A DNA stretch of 57,399 bases from an uncultured Pelagibacteraceae bacterium (lineage in GTDB: Bacteria; Pseudomonadota; Alphaproteobacteria; Pelagibacterales; Pelagibacteraceae): the NCBI GenBank assembly GCA_902618975.1, contig CACNCN010000006.1, forward strand, positions 1 through 57,399, written 5' to 3'. The stretch's first letter is position 1; every line of letters starts with the position of its first letter. Of this stretch, positions 1-7,600 are shown one piece after another. The notes below the pieces were generated by a model. That model was not told where the DNA came from, did not search any database, and worked only from the letters and a program-made list of their open reading frames with translations. Both the position numbers and the translations under genes were made by a program.

Positions 1-405
1 TTTGGATATATTTTCTATTAACTTTATTTCATTCTCAGACTCAGCATTAATTAGAAAAATATTTTTATCTATTGCAAAACTAATTTCCTCTGACGTCTTT
101 CCTACACCGGAAAAAACAATTTTGTTAGGCGAAATTCCAGCTTTTAGAGACGTCATAAGTTCACCTTTTGAAACCACATCGGCTCCTAAATTATTTTTTT
201 TTATAATTTTTAAGATTTCCAAATTATTATTTGCTTTTATTGAAAAACAAATAAGTGGCTTTATAGATTTAAAATTTTTTTTAAAAATATCTATATTTTT
301 ATTCAGAAATCCCTTTGAATAACAATATAAAGGTGTTCCAAACTTTTTAGCAATTTTTGCTGCACTAATATTTTCTATAAAAAATTTACCAGATTTATAT
401 TTCAT
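1..405 (-). CDS. lysA: Diaminopimelate decarboxylase, N-terminal part (runs off window start)
   Basis: Final step of lysine synthesis: PLP-dependent decarboxylation of meso-diaminopimelate in the cytoplasm. I translated the minus strand from the ATG at 405; all 135 codons stay open to the window edge. Residues 53-60 (CFSIKANN) match the family PLP-lysine motif with the Schiff-base lysine at position 57, and GADVVSKGEL near 75-84 is the following family motif. It starts 4 nt after the small lipoprotein gene and lies in an argH-lipoprotein-lysA run. The C-terminal two thirds lies outside the window, so completeness cannot be judged. Confidence 0.93.
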   Translation of the reverse strand, partial: MKYKSGKFFIENISAAKIAKKFGTPLYCYSKGFLNKNIDIFKKNFKSIKPLICFSIKANNNLEILKIIKKNNLGADVVSKGELMTSLKAGISPNKIVFSGVGKTSEEISFAIDKNIFLINAESENEIKLIENISK

Positions 406-409
406 AATA

Positions 410-526
410 TTAAGTAATTTTATTAAATTTTATATCTACCAAAGCTTTGTATTCTGGATCAGCTTTCTTTCCACAAGATATAACCAAAGCACTAATGAAA
501 ATTATTAATATTGTTTTTTTTATCAT
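410..526 (-). CDS. Small lipoprotein, 38 aa, between argH and lysA (LptM-like?)
   Basis: A 38-residue protein: two lysines after the initiator, a hydrophobic stretch, then a lipobox (V-I-S-C, cysteine 18) and a mature part of only about 21 residues beginning CGKKADPE. Its ATG overlaps the argH TGA (ATGA, 523-526), indicating translational coupling, and lysA starts 4 nt after its stop. Tiny lipoproteins beginning CG-x-K at this position relative to lysA are common in proteobacteria, and E. coli LptM, which helps mature the LPS assembly translocon, belongs to that group. Membership is inferred from size, lipobox and neighbours; the usual Gly-Pro-Leu after the cysteine is absent. Confidence 0.8.
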   Translation of the reverse strand: MIKKTILIIFISALVISCGKKADPEYKALVDIKFNKIT

Positions 527-1917
527 TTTAATTCTTTTTTATAATATTTTATCATCTTCTTTATATTATCAAAAGATGTTCCGCCAAACGATTTTTTTGA
601 ATTTATTGAATTTTTTAAATCAAATATTTTTGTTACATCCTTACTTAATTTTGGTTCAATTTTTCTAAGTTCAGAAATTGTAAGTGTTGTAAAAGTTTTA
701 TTTTTTTTTTCACAATAATTAACAATTTTAGCTGTAATATTATAAGCTTTTCTAAATGGATAGTTTAATTCTTTAACAAAATAATCTGCAAGATCAGTAG
801 CTGTAATAAATCCCTTATTAGCTAACTCATACATTTGTGTTTTATTAGCACTAAAATTTTTAAGTACCTCATTCATTAATAATATAGAGTTTGACAAGTT
901 ATCAAAAGCATCAAAGATAATTTTTTTATCATCCTGAAGATCTTTATAATATGATAATGGTAAACCTTTTAATATTGTCAACATTGAAAAAAGATTTCCG
1001 TATATTGTTCCTGTTTTTCCTCTTAAAAACTCTAATGGGTCAGGATTTTTTTTTTGAGGCATTATAGACGAACCAGTAACGATTCTGTCATTCAATGAAA
1101 TAAGATCAAAAGCATCTGAATTCCAAATAATTAGTTCTTCAGCTAATCTAGAAATATGCATTGAACATGTTGAGGCCGCGTACAAAAAATCCAAAACAAA
1201 ATCTCTATCTGCAACTGTATCAATGGAATTTCTAGAAGGTTTTAAGAAATTTAATTTTTTTGTCGTATAGAGTCTATCTATTTTAAAAGAAGTTCCACTT
1301 AAAGCTCCAACGCCCAACGGGTTTTCGTTAAGACTGTCTAAATTATTATTAAGTCTTTTTTTGTCACGATTAAACATTTCAATATAAGCTAATAAATAAT
1401 GTGAAAAAGAAATAGGTTGAGCATTTTTCAGATGGGTAAACCCAGGCATTATTACATGAACACTTTTCTCAGCTTTTTCCAGTATTATTTTAATTGAAAA
1501 ATTTAATAATTTTACAATTTGTTTAGTATTATTTTTTAACCATATTTTTAAATCTGTAATAACCTGGTCATTTCTGGATCTTGCAGTGTGCAGATAACCA
1601 GCCTCTTCACCTATTAATTCAAATAATCTTCTTTCTATAGACATGTGAATATCTTCATCTTTATTATTATAAACAAATTTTTTCTTAATTATTTCATTTC
1701 TAATTCTATTAAGACCAAAAATTATTTTATTCTTTACTTTGAACGAGATTATTTTTTGCTTAAAGAGCATTTCTGCGTGTATCATAGAAACTTTAATATC
1801 TTCCTTGAAAAGTCTTTTATCAACATCAATTGAATTTCCAATTTTTTCAAAAAAAGTTGGATTTTTTTTAAGAATTCTATTTTTCCAAACTGATTGATTG
1901 TTTTTATTTTTTGCCAT
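523..1917 (-). CDS. argH: Argininosuccinate lyase
   Basis: Cleaves argininosuccinate to arginine and fumarate, the last step of arginine synthesis; a cytoplasmic homotetramer of the fumarase/aspartase superfamily. The 464-residue length fits the family. Conserved signatures are present: HTARSRNDQV near residue 110 and the mobile-loop signature GSSIMPQKKNP near 282, which carries the catalytic serine. It is first in the argH-lipoprotein-lysA unit and is divergent from the TlpA-like gene, only about 19 nt separating the two chosen starts, so both promoters must lie within or very close to the 5' ends of the genes. Confidence 0.97.
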   Translation of the reverse strand: MAKNKNNQSVWKNRILKKNPTFFEKIGNSIDVDKRLFKEDIKVSMIHAEMLFKQKIISFKVKNKIIFGLNRIRNEIIKKKFVYNNKDEDIHMSIERRLFELIGEEAGYLHTARSRNDQVITDLKIWLKNNTKQIVKLLNFSIKIILEKAEKSVHVIMPGFTHLKNAQPISFSHYLLAYIEMFNRDKKRLNNNLDSLNENPLGVGALSGTSFKIDRLYTTKKLNFLKPSRNSIDTVADRDFVLDFLYAASTCSMHISRLAEELIIWNSDAFDLISLNDRIVTGSSIMPQKKNPDPLEFLRGKTGTIYGNLFSMLTILKGLPLSYYKDLQDDKKIIFDAFDNLSNSILLMNEVLKNFSANKTQMYELANKGFITATDLADYFVKELNYPFRKAYNITAKIVNYCEKKNKTFTTLTISELRKIEPKLSKDVTKIFDLKNSINSKKSFGGTSFDNIKKMIKYYKKELK

Positions 1918-1936
1918 GCTAAATACTCTCTCTTAT

Positions 1937-2467
1937 ATGAAAATTTTTTGTTTTAAATTATCCATAATAATTTTATATCTAATATCAATTACTCACGTAT
2001 ATTCAATAGAACATCCTAATTTAAAAAATTTAGTGCTTCATAAAAACCCGAAAAAACTTGATAATGTCGTATTTAAAAATATTAAAAATAATCATATTAA
2101 GTTATCAGATTTTAAGAATAAACTTGTTATAATTAACTTTTGGGCGACCTGGTGTCTACCTTGTAGAGAAGAAATGCCCTCTCTAGATAAACTACAAATA
2201 AATAGCAACTTAAAAAATTTAAAAATCATTCCGATTAATATTGGAAGAGAAAAACTTTCAAAATCAACTAAATTTTTTGAAGAATATGATATTAAAAATT
2301 TAGAAGTATATTATGACTCTTCTTTGACCCTACCAAAAAAACTTTTATTAAGAGGTATACCAACTACTTTACTAATTAATAAAGAAGGAGAAGAATTTGC
2401 CCGAGTTGTAGGAAGTATAAATTTTGAAGACGAAAATTTAATTAACTGGTTAAAAAAATATGAATAA
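1937..2467 (+). CDS. TlpA/ResA-like thiol-disulfide oxidoreductase
   Basis: A periplasm-facing thioredoxin-fold protein, likely reducing disulfides on secreted or cytochrome c maturation targets. I chose the ATG at 1937 because it gives an N-terminal signal or anchor (hydrophobic residues about 8-22) and avoids overlap with argH; an in-frame ATG at 1898 would run into argH. The active site is W-C-L-P-C at residues 72-76 (Cys73, Cys76), and RGIPTT further on supplies the cis-proline. With 176 residues it matches the family. The next gene overlaps its end by 8 nt. The exact partner protein is unknown. Confidence 0.9.
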   Translation: MKIFCFKLSIIILYLISITHVYSIEHPNLKNLVLHKNPKKLDNVVFKNIKNNHIKLSDFKNKLVIINFWATWCLPCREEMPSLDKLQINSNLKNLKIIPINIGREKLSKSTKFFEEYDIKNLEVYYDSSLTLPKKLLLRGIPTTLLINKEGEEFARVVGSINFEDENLINWLKKYE

Positions 2468-3119
2468 TCTTAGTCTAGACACCACAATCATATACCCCGA
2501 AAACAAAAATAGTATTAAAAAAGCAATTATACTTTTTCATGGATATGGTGGAGACGGTAAAGATATAAGTATGCTATCCTATAATTGGACAAGGCATTTA
2601 GAGAATACAATTATATTATGTCCAAACGCTCATCAAAAGTGTTCAATCAACCCTTTGGGATATCAATGGTTTGATTTATCAAATGATGAAGAGAGTTTTG
2701 TTATAAATCAAACTATGGAAGCAGAAAAAAAAATTATTATATATATTGAAGAAATAAAAAAAAAATTTAAGTTAAATAATAAAGATATTTGCTTATCTGG
2801 ATTTAGCCAAGGATGTATGATTTCAATAAATATTGGACTAACATCAAATGAAGAATACAATTGTATAGTAGGTTTTTCTGGCAAGATAATAAATAAAGAA
2901 GATCTATCAAATAGAATAAAATCAAAGGCAAATATTTTACTTATCCACGGCTCACTTGATAGTGTAGTGCCGCCAAATAACCTTCTTGATGCAAAAGACT
3001 TCTTTATTCGTCATAAAGTAAATATAGAGACAAAACTAATTGAAAATTGTGAACATTCCATACCTTTGGAAGCATCAAGTCACGCATTGCAATTTATAAA
3101 AAAAAATTTCAATAAATAA
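2460..3119 (+). CDS. Alpha/beta-hydrolase, phospholipase/carboxylesterase family
   Basis: A 219-residue serine hydrolase resembling acyl-protein thioesterase or carboxylesterase (YpfH/EstB type). The oxyanion region is FHGYGGDG (26-33), the nucleophile elbow is G-F-S-Q-G with Ser116, and the remaining triad members are likely Asp167 (HGSLDSVVP) and His199 (CEHSIP). There is no signal peptide, so it is probably cytoplasmic. Its start overlaps the end of the TlpA-like gene by 8 nt, so the two are co-transcribed. The substrate cannot be read from sequence. Confidence 0.88.
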   Translation: MNNLSLDTTIIYPENKNSIKKAIILFHGYGGDGKDISMLSYNWTRHLENTIILCPNAHQKCSINPLGYQWFDLSNDEESFVINQTMEAEKKIIIYIEEIKKKFKLNNKDICLSGFSQGCMISINIGLTSNEEYNCIVGFSGKIINKEDLSNRIKSKANILLIHGSLDSVVPPNNLLDAKDFFIRHKVNIETKLIENCEHSIPLEASSHALQFIKKNFNK

Positions 3120-3143
3120 TTAGTATTTGTAATATTTGTTCCA

Positions 3144-3172
3144 TTGAAAAAATTTTTTTTTTAGGTTAGAAT
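3144..3172 (+). promoter_or_regulatory. Putative sigma-70 promoter for the HNH gene
   Basis: TTGAAA (3144-3149) and TAGAAT (3167-3172) are separated by 17 nt, each differing from consensus at one base. Transcription would start near 3179, only a few nt before the first ATG at 3183. Confidence 0.5.
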
Positions 3173-3182
3173 TTTTAATAAT

Positions 3183-3746
3183 ATGTTAAATGATCAAAAT
3201 ATGTCTTTAGAAAAATGCCCTGCGCTTGTTTTAAATGCTGACTACAGACCATTAAGTTATTATCCTTTATCACTTTGGAGCTGGCAAGATTCTATCAAAT
3301 CTGTTTTTTTAGATAGAGTATCTATAGTTAGTTATTACGATAGAGTAATTAGTAGCCCATCATTCAGTATGAAGCTCCCAAGTGTAATAGCACTTAAATC
3401 TTTTGTAAGACCTCTCACCAACCCTAACTTTACTAGATTTAATGTTTTTCTTCGTGATAAGTTTTGCTGTCAGTATTGTGGAAGTAATAAAGAATTAACT
3501 TTTGATCATTTATTACCTCGATCAAAAGGTGGTAAAACAGATTGGGACAACGTTGTAACTGCTTGTTCATCCTGTAATGTAAAAAAAGGGGGTCGTTTAT
3601 ACGAAAATTCAGGAATGATATTGGCTCAAAGACCTTTTAGGCCGAGTACTGAAGATTTACATAAGAATGGAAAAAACTTTCCTCCAAATTTTTTACATAA
3701 ATCTTGGATGGACTATCTGTATTGGGACGTAGAGTTAGAACCTTAA
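3183..3746 (+). CDS. HNH endonuclease family protein
   Basis: A 187-residue HNH protein of a type widespread in alphaproteobacteria. The N-terminal half carries CPALVLNADYRPLSY and a WSWQD stretch. The HNH fold includes two zinc-knuckle pairs (Cys96/Cys99 and Cys128/Cys131), Asp108-His109 and Asn123. It is not next to any restriction, phage or inhibitor gene, so it is more likely a housekeeping nuclease or nucleic-acid-binding protein than a weapon; its target is unknown. The ATG at 3183 is used, but the second Met (3201) is equally possible because the proposed promoter would leave almost no leader before 3183. Its stop abuts the convergent COQ7 gene with no spacer. Confidence 0.88.
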   Translation: MLNDQNMSLEKCPALVLNADYRPLSYYPLSLWSWQDSIKSVFLDRVSIVSYYDRVISSPSFSMKLPSVIALKSFVRPLTNPNFTRFNVFLRDKFCCQYCGSNKELTFDHLLPRSKGGKTDWDNVVTACSSCNVKKGGRLYENSGMILAQRPFRPSTEDLHKNGKNFPPNFLHKSWMDYLYWDVELEP

Positions 3747-4280
3747 TTAAATTTTTTCAGATATATTTATAGCTATTTTAGAACCTGTTTTGATAATTTT
3801 ATCAAGTATTGAATAAATACCAGTCTTAGATGCTCCTTCTTCGTAAGCAATATCCTTATGATGAAGCTCATCTTCTCTAAATTTAATAATTTTATCTCTT
3901 AGTTCCTTTTCATCTTCGCCTAACTGGTTAATTTGATCTTGATAATGCTTGTCAATAACCTCTTCAACTGAAGCAGTACACAACATTGCTGCTTTTTTTC
4001 CTAATAGCGTTGTACCAAATCCTAAACCTACACCTAACAAATCCCAGAGAGGTAAAAATCTGGTCGGTTTGATTTTTCTTTTTTTTATTTCGTTCTCGAA
4101 AAAATCACAATGCTCCCTTTCATGCTCTCTCATTTCTAATATTGTATCTTTTAACTCGTCATTTTTGTAAATAGTATTAAGCGCTAGAAGTTGACCTTCA
4201 TAAATTTTAACAGCACCTCTTTCTCCAGCGTGATCAACTCTGATAAATTCTTCAACAAGTTTATTTTTTGTTTTTTTCAT
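3747..4280 (-). CDS. coq7: Demethoxyubiquinone hydroxylase, COQ7 family
   Basis: Di-iron hydroxylase of ubiquinone synthesis, converting demethoxyubiquinone to demethylubiquinone at the inner membrane face. The four-helix carboxylate motifs are visible: D-H-A-G-E-R near 16-21 (Glu20), E-x-x-H at 54-57 (EHEREH), Glu106/107 in the EEVIDKHY segment, and EDELHH at 136-141. A length of 177 residues fits bacterial COQ7. Its 5' end overlaps dsbB by about 20 nt, so it is translated as part of yqaA-dsbB-coq7. SAR11 relies on aerobic respiration, which matches an oxygen-dependent hydroxylase. Confidence 0.93.
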   Translation of the reverse strand: MKKTKNKLVEEFIRVDHAGERGAVKIYEGQLLALNTIYKNDELKDTILEMREHEREHCDFFENEIKKRKIKPTRFLPLWDLLGVGLGFGTTLLGKKAAMLCTASVEEVIDKHYQDQINQLGEDEKELRDKIIKFREDELHHKDIAYEEGASKTGIYSILDKIIKTGSKIAINISEKI

Positions 4281-4743
4281 TTTTTGATATTATTAATGAT
4301 ATAACTATTACTAAAAAAGATAGAATTACATTTATAGTCGCAAGAGAAAATCCCATTATTCTAAAGTTAACATCTTTACAATTTGGAGGAATTTCCTTTA
4401 ATGCCTCTAATAATTGCTCTTTATTGAATATACTGGTATTTGAGTTTGAACAACCACCAAATTCAGGGAAAAAATTATTTTCAATACCAAAATGATAACC
4501 AGAAATAATAAAACTGATCAAAAAATTAAATGCAAGTAGATAAAGCCATATATTTGATTTTAAATTATTGTATCCAAAAAAACATATAAATATAGATACC
4601 AAGTAAGGTATTCTTTGGTATTTACAAAGTACACAAGGTTTAGCTCCGACTATATATTCAATATAAATAGCTCCAATTAATATAGAGATACTAAATGCTG
4701 TTATTAAAAGATAGAAATTTTTTAATTTAAGTAAGTTATTCAT
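4261..4743 (-). CDS. dsbB: Disulfide bond formation protein B
   Basis: Inner-membrane quinone reductase that reoxidises the periplasmic thiol oxidase DsbA. The 160-residue protein has four hydrophobic segments. The first periplasmic pair is C-V-L-C (Cys37, Cys40) in the PCVLCKYQRIPY signature and the second is Cys97 and Cys121. It follows yqaA after its stop with no gap, and overlaps coq7. Ubiquinone, made partly by the coq7 product, is the electron acceptor of DsbB, so the pairing is functionally sensible. No dsbA is visible in the window. Confidence 0.93.
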   Translation of the reverse strand: MNNLLKLKNFYLLITAFSISILIGAIYIEYIVGAKPCVLCKYQRIPYLVSIFICFFGYNNLKSNIWLYLLAFNFLISFIISGYHFGIENNFFPEFGGCSNSNTSIFNKEQLLEALKEIPPNCKDVNFRIMGFSLATINVILSFLVIVISLIISKNEKNKK

Positions 4744-5352
4744 TTATGATGTAAAATTTATTAAATACTTATAAAGAAAATATGCAATAAAGATTATTAT
4801 AATTGAAATTATAATTGAAATTGTCAATAGTCTTTTTTCAATTATACTTCTCATAGCTGATCCAAAATTTCCAATTAAAAATGCGATTATAAAAAATCTC
4901 GTTCCTCTAGTTAATGCTGAAACAATTATAAAATAAATTAGATTAAAATGAACAAACCCACTAGTTATTGTCAATAGCTTGAATGGCACAGGAGTGAAAC
5001 CTGCGATAGCTAGCAAAGTTATCCATGCTATTACACCTCCATCAGAAGACACCTTATCTTTTAAAAATGATGTATTATCTACCCCATATAACTCGAAAAT
5101 TTTAACACCTATTTCATTAAAAAATACAAAACCTATAAAATAACCTAAGCAAGCACCCAAAACAGATCCTAAAGTTGCTATTAAAGCAATTTTTGCCCAT
5201 TCTTTTTTATTCGCTATTGTCATTGGAATAATAAATACATCTGGTGGTATCGGAAAAACAAAACTTTCTATAAATGAAATAAAACCTAGAAAAGTTTTAG
5301 ATTTTTTGTGACCTGCCAGTTTTATTGATCTTTTATAAATTTCTTTAAACAT
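4744..5352 (-). CDS. yqaA: YqaA family membrane protein (SNARE-associated/VTT domain)
   Basis: A 202-residue polytopic membrane protein. The N-terminal part holds SFIESFVFPIPPDVFIIP, the proline-rich re-entrant segment typical of DedA/VTT-domain proteins, then a GxxLGxxLGYxxG helix and the AGFTPVPFKLLTI segment typical of YqaA. Family members are implicated in lipid scrambling or transport, but the YqaA substrate is not established. It is first in the yqaA-dsbB-coq7 run and is divergent from tRNA-Leu, with about 64 nt between them for both promoters. Confidence 0.85.
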   Translation of the reverse strand: MFKEIYKRSIKLAGHKKSKTFLGFISFIESFVFPIPPDVFIIPMTIANKKEWAKIALIATLGSVLGACLGYFIGFVFFNEIGVKIFELYGVDNTSFLKDKVSSDGGVIAWITLLAIAGFTPVPFKLLTITSGFVHFNLIYFIIVSALTRGTRFFIIAFLIGNFGSAMRSIIEKRLLTISIIISIIIIFIAYFLYKYLINFTS

Positions 5353-5416
5353 ATTTCTTTTATTATATTAAATCTTTTTTTATACTATTTCTAAAATATA
5401 TAAACTTAAAGAATAA

Positions 5417-5503
5417 GGGCGAATGGCGGAACTGGTAGACGCGTTGGACTCAAAATCCAATAGTAGCAATACTGTGAGAGTTCGACTCTCTCTTCGCCCA
5501 CCA
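5417..5503 (+). tRNA. tRNA-Leu (CAA)
   Basis: An 87-nt class II tRNA. Acceptor strands GGGCGAA (5417-5423) and TTCGCCC (5493-5499) pair fully. The anticodon stem-loop is TTGGA-CTCAAAA-TCCAA, giving anticodon CAA. A variable arm and a T-loop with TTCGACT follow, and CCA is encoded (5501-5503). Confidence 0.97.
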
Positions 5504-5565
5504 ATTATTTTTAAATACTACAATTTTTTAATTGCAAATATTATCTAAATTTTGAAAATATTATT

Positions 5566-7272
5566 ATGAATTTAAGTAAAATTAATAATCTTTTAGAACT
5601 GTTTCATAATCAATACATCTTAGAAAAAAATAAAAAAGAAATTTTATTATCATCACTAGGAGTAAAAAATAAAAATTTCAGTTGGCAGGACACTTATTAC
5701 TCAATTATTAAGCTATCTAAAGAGATAAATAAATATGTTAACAAAGGTGACAGATGTCTTATAATTTCTGAAAATAGACCTGAATGGTTTATCACAGACT
5801 TGTCGATTATGTTGTCAGGATCAATTACTGTCCCTGCATATACCACTTATATTGAGAGGGACTACGAATATATTATTGATGATTGCAAGCCATCATTAAT
5901 ATTCGTATCAAATTTAGAACAATTTAATAAAATCAAAAATATTTTGAAGAAAAAGCACTTTATTAAAAAATTATTTTCGTTCGAAAATTTAGATAAAGTT
6001 AATGAGAACGAGTACCAGAACTTAAGTCATTTTTTCACTAATTTAAAAATAGAGGGAAATATTTTAAATACAAAAATTGTACGAGGAGATCCCGCTTGTA
6101 TAATTTATACCTCAGGAACCCAGGGTAACCCTAAAGGAGTTATATTAAGTCACGGAGGAATTTTAAATAATTGCGAAGGTGGTATTGAAATACTGAAACC
6201 TATAACTTTAAAAAAAAAAATTAATTTCTTGACGTGGCTTCCTCTATCCCACTCCTATGAGCACACAGTTCAATTTGTACAAATTTCAGTGGGTGCCAGA
6301 ATCTTTTATGCTGAGAGCATTGAAAAATTGATTAAAAATATGAACGAATGCAACCCAGATGTAATGACAGCAGTCCCAAGATTTTATCAAAACCTTTATC
6401 AAAAAATTAATGCAAATTTTAATAAAACTAGTGGCATTAAAAGATTTTTTATTGAAAAAATGCTATTTCTTGAAAAAAAAAAATTAAACAAAACTCCCCT
6501 AGATTTCTTTGAAAAAATTCAAGATTTTCTTGTTGATATTATAGTAAGGAAAAAAATTAAGAAACAATTTGGAGGATCGCTAAAAGCTTTTGTATCAGGA
6601 GGAGGCGCTCTCGATAAAGAAATTGGTATTTTTCTTAACGCTATAGGACTTCCAACATTACAAGGTTATGGATTAACAGAGACATCGCCAGTAGTTAGCT
6701 GCAATCCTTTACATGATATTCGAATAGAAACCGTAGGGATACCATTTAGAGGAAATAAGGTTATGTTAGCTGAGGATGGTGAAATACTTGTTAAAGGTGA
6801 AAATGTAATGATCGGATATTGGAATAATAAATCCGAGACCGATAAAGTACTAAAAGATGGTTGGTTATATACCGGAGATATTGGCAGATTTGAAAATAAT
6901 TATTTAAAAATAACTGATAGAAAAAAAGACATTTTAATTACTCCCGGTGGAGATAACATTTCTCCTGTAAAAATTGAAAATGAATTAATAAATTCTGAAA
7001 TTATACATCAAGCTGTTGTTTATGGTGACAACAAACCTTATTTAGTAGCATTATTAATTTTAGAAGAACAAAAGTATAACTTATCTGAAGCTGATATAAA
7101 AAAAGAAATTGAAAAAAAAAATAAAAATTTATCTAAAATAGAACAAATTAAAAAATTTTTTATTGTTAAAGATAAATTTTCAATTGAAAATGGAATGTTA
7201 ACACCAACATTAAAATTAAAAAGATTTAAAATTGTTAATAAATTTAAAAATAATTTCGAGGATCTTTATTAA
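5566..7272 (+). CDS. Long-chain fatty acid-CoA ligase (AMP-forming)
   Basis: Activates fatty acids to acyl-CoA through an acyl-adenylate. The ANL-superfamily motifs are in order: YTSGTQGNPKG near 180-190 (P-loop), the PLSHSYEH segment, GYGLTETSP near 367, YTGD near 435, and a C-terminal lysine in TPTLKLKR near 555 which is the likely adenylation lysine. At 568 residues it is near the short end for FadD/FACL-type ligases. It stands alone between tRNA-Leu and an A/T-rich inverted repeat. Chain-length preference cannot be read from sequence. Confidence 0.92.
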   Translation: MNLSKINNLLELFHNQYILEKNKKEILLSSLGVKNKNFSWQDTYYSIIKLSKEINKYVNKGDRCLIISENRPEWFITDLSIMLSGSITVPAYTTYIERDYEYIIDDCKPSLIFVSNLEQFNKIKNILKKKHFIKKLFSFENLDKVNENEYQNLSHFFTNLKIEGNILNTKIVRGDPACIIYTSGTQGNPKGVILSHGGILNNCEGGIEILKPITLKKKINFLTWLPLSHSYEHTVQFVQISVGARIFYAESIEKLIKNMNECNPDVMTAVPRFYQNLYQKINANFNKTSGIKRFFIEKMLFLEKKKLNKTPLDFFEKIQDFLVDIIVRKKIKKQFGGSLKAFVSGGGALDKEIGIFLNAIGLPTLQGYGLTETSPVVSCNPLHDIRIETVGIPFRGNKVMLAEDGEILVKGENVMIGYWNNKSETDKVLKDGWLYTGDIGRFENNYLKITDRKKDILITPGGDNISPVKIENELINSEIIHQAVVYGDNKPYLVALLILEEQKYNLSEADIKKEIEKKNKNLSKIEQIKKFFIVKDKFSIENGMLTPTLKLKRFKIVNKFKNNFEDLY

Positions 7273-7320
7273 ACTTATTTGAAATAAATTGTTTATTAAT
7301 GGCAATTTATCTATCTTTTT

Positions 7321-7354
7321 TAAACAAAATTTTTTTTTAAAAATTTTTTGTTTA
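7321..7354 (+). terminator. A/T-only inverted repeat after the acyl-CoA ligase
   Basis: TAAACAAAA (7321-7329) and TTTTGTTTA (7346-7354) are perfect inverted arms around a T/A-rich centre, with more T-runs following. It is a candidate weak terminator, although A/T-only hairpins are marginally stable and such repeats can arise by chance in this sequence. Confidence 0.3.
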
Positions 7355-7383
7355 CATTTAAATTTTTTTAAAAAATTAAATAA

Positions 7384-7412
7384 TTGACATAACTAACCAA
7401 AAAAAATAAAAA
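7384..7412 (+). promoter_or_regulatory. Sigma-70-like promoter of the Lys/Arg microprotein
   Basis: A perfect TTGACA (7384-7389) is followed after 17 nt by TAAAAA (7407-7412). The predicted start is near 7419, so the transcript would begin just before the hairpin at 7424-7441. Confidence 0.55.
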
Positions 7413-7423
7413 TTACTTAATCG

Positions 7424-7441
7424 CGAATCAAAAATGATTCG
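7424..7441 (+). promoter_or_regulatory. Leader hairpin or palindromic operator
   Basis: CGAATCA-AAAA-TGATTCG is a perfect 7-bp inverted repeat with a 4-nt loop, placed between the proposed promoter and the ribosome binding site GGGAG of the microprotein gene. As RNA it would cap the 5' end; as DNA it could be a repressor site overlapping the transcription start. Confidence 0.5.
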
Positions 7442-7464
7442 TAAAAAAAACAAGGGAGCTAAAA

Positions 7465-7536
7465 ATGGCTAAAAGAAGAAAAAAAGCTAAAAAGAAAAAG
7501 AAAGCTAAAAAAGCTAAAAAAAGAAGAAGAAGATAA
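7465..7536 (+). CDS. Lys/Arg-rich 23-residue basic microprotein
   Basis: ATG at 7465 follows a strong ribosome binding site (GGGAG, 7454-7458) at good spacing. The product has 12 Lys, 6 Arg, 4 Ala and the initiator Met, ending in four arginines; no acidic or hydrophobic residue is present. It has its own promoter, a leader hairpin and a strong terminator, so it appears to be an independent, probably well-expressed unit. The composition resembles the tails of histone H1-like or nucleoid proteins, so binding to nucleic acid is a reasonable inference; no function is established here. Alternatively the transcript (about 180 nt) is itself the functional molecule. Confidence 0.75.
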   Translation: MAKRRKKAKKKKKAKKAKKRRRR

Positions 7537-7562
7537 ATTAGTTTTCTTTTTCTTAATAAATT

Positions 7563-7600
7563 ACGCTTCCCATGGCGATTGCGTGGGAGGCGTTTTTTTT
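7563..7600 (+). terminator. Intrinsic terminator
   Basis: ACGCTTCCCA (7563-7572) pairs with TGGGAGGCGT (7584-7593), a 10-bp stem with one G-U pair and an 11-nt loop, followed by a run of T through 7600. It is by far the most GC-rich hairpin seen in the window. It ends the microprotein transcript and lies exactly at the convergent end of carD, whose stop codon is at 7599-7601. Confidence 0.9.

Noticed and set aside
2..322. 106-residue plus-strand open frame at the window start
   Set aside because: It is antisense to lysA, which has clear PLP motifs on the minus strand.
1898..1936. Longer start for the TlpA-like protein at 1898
   Set aside because: It would overlap the argH start and put extra residues before a well-formed signal peptide that begins at 1937.
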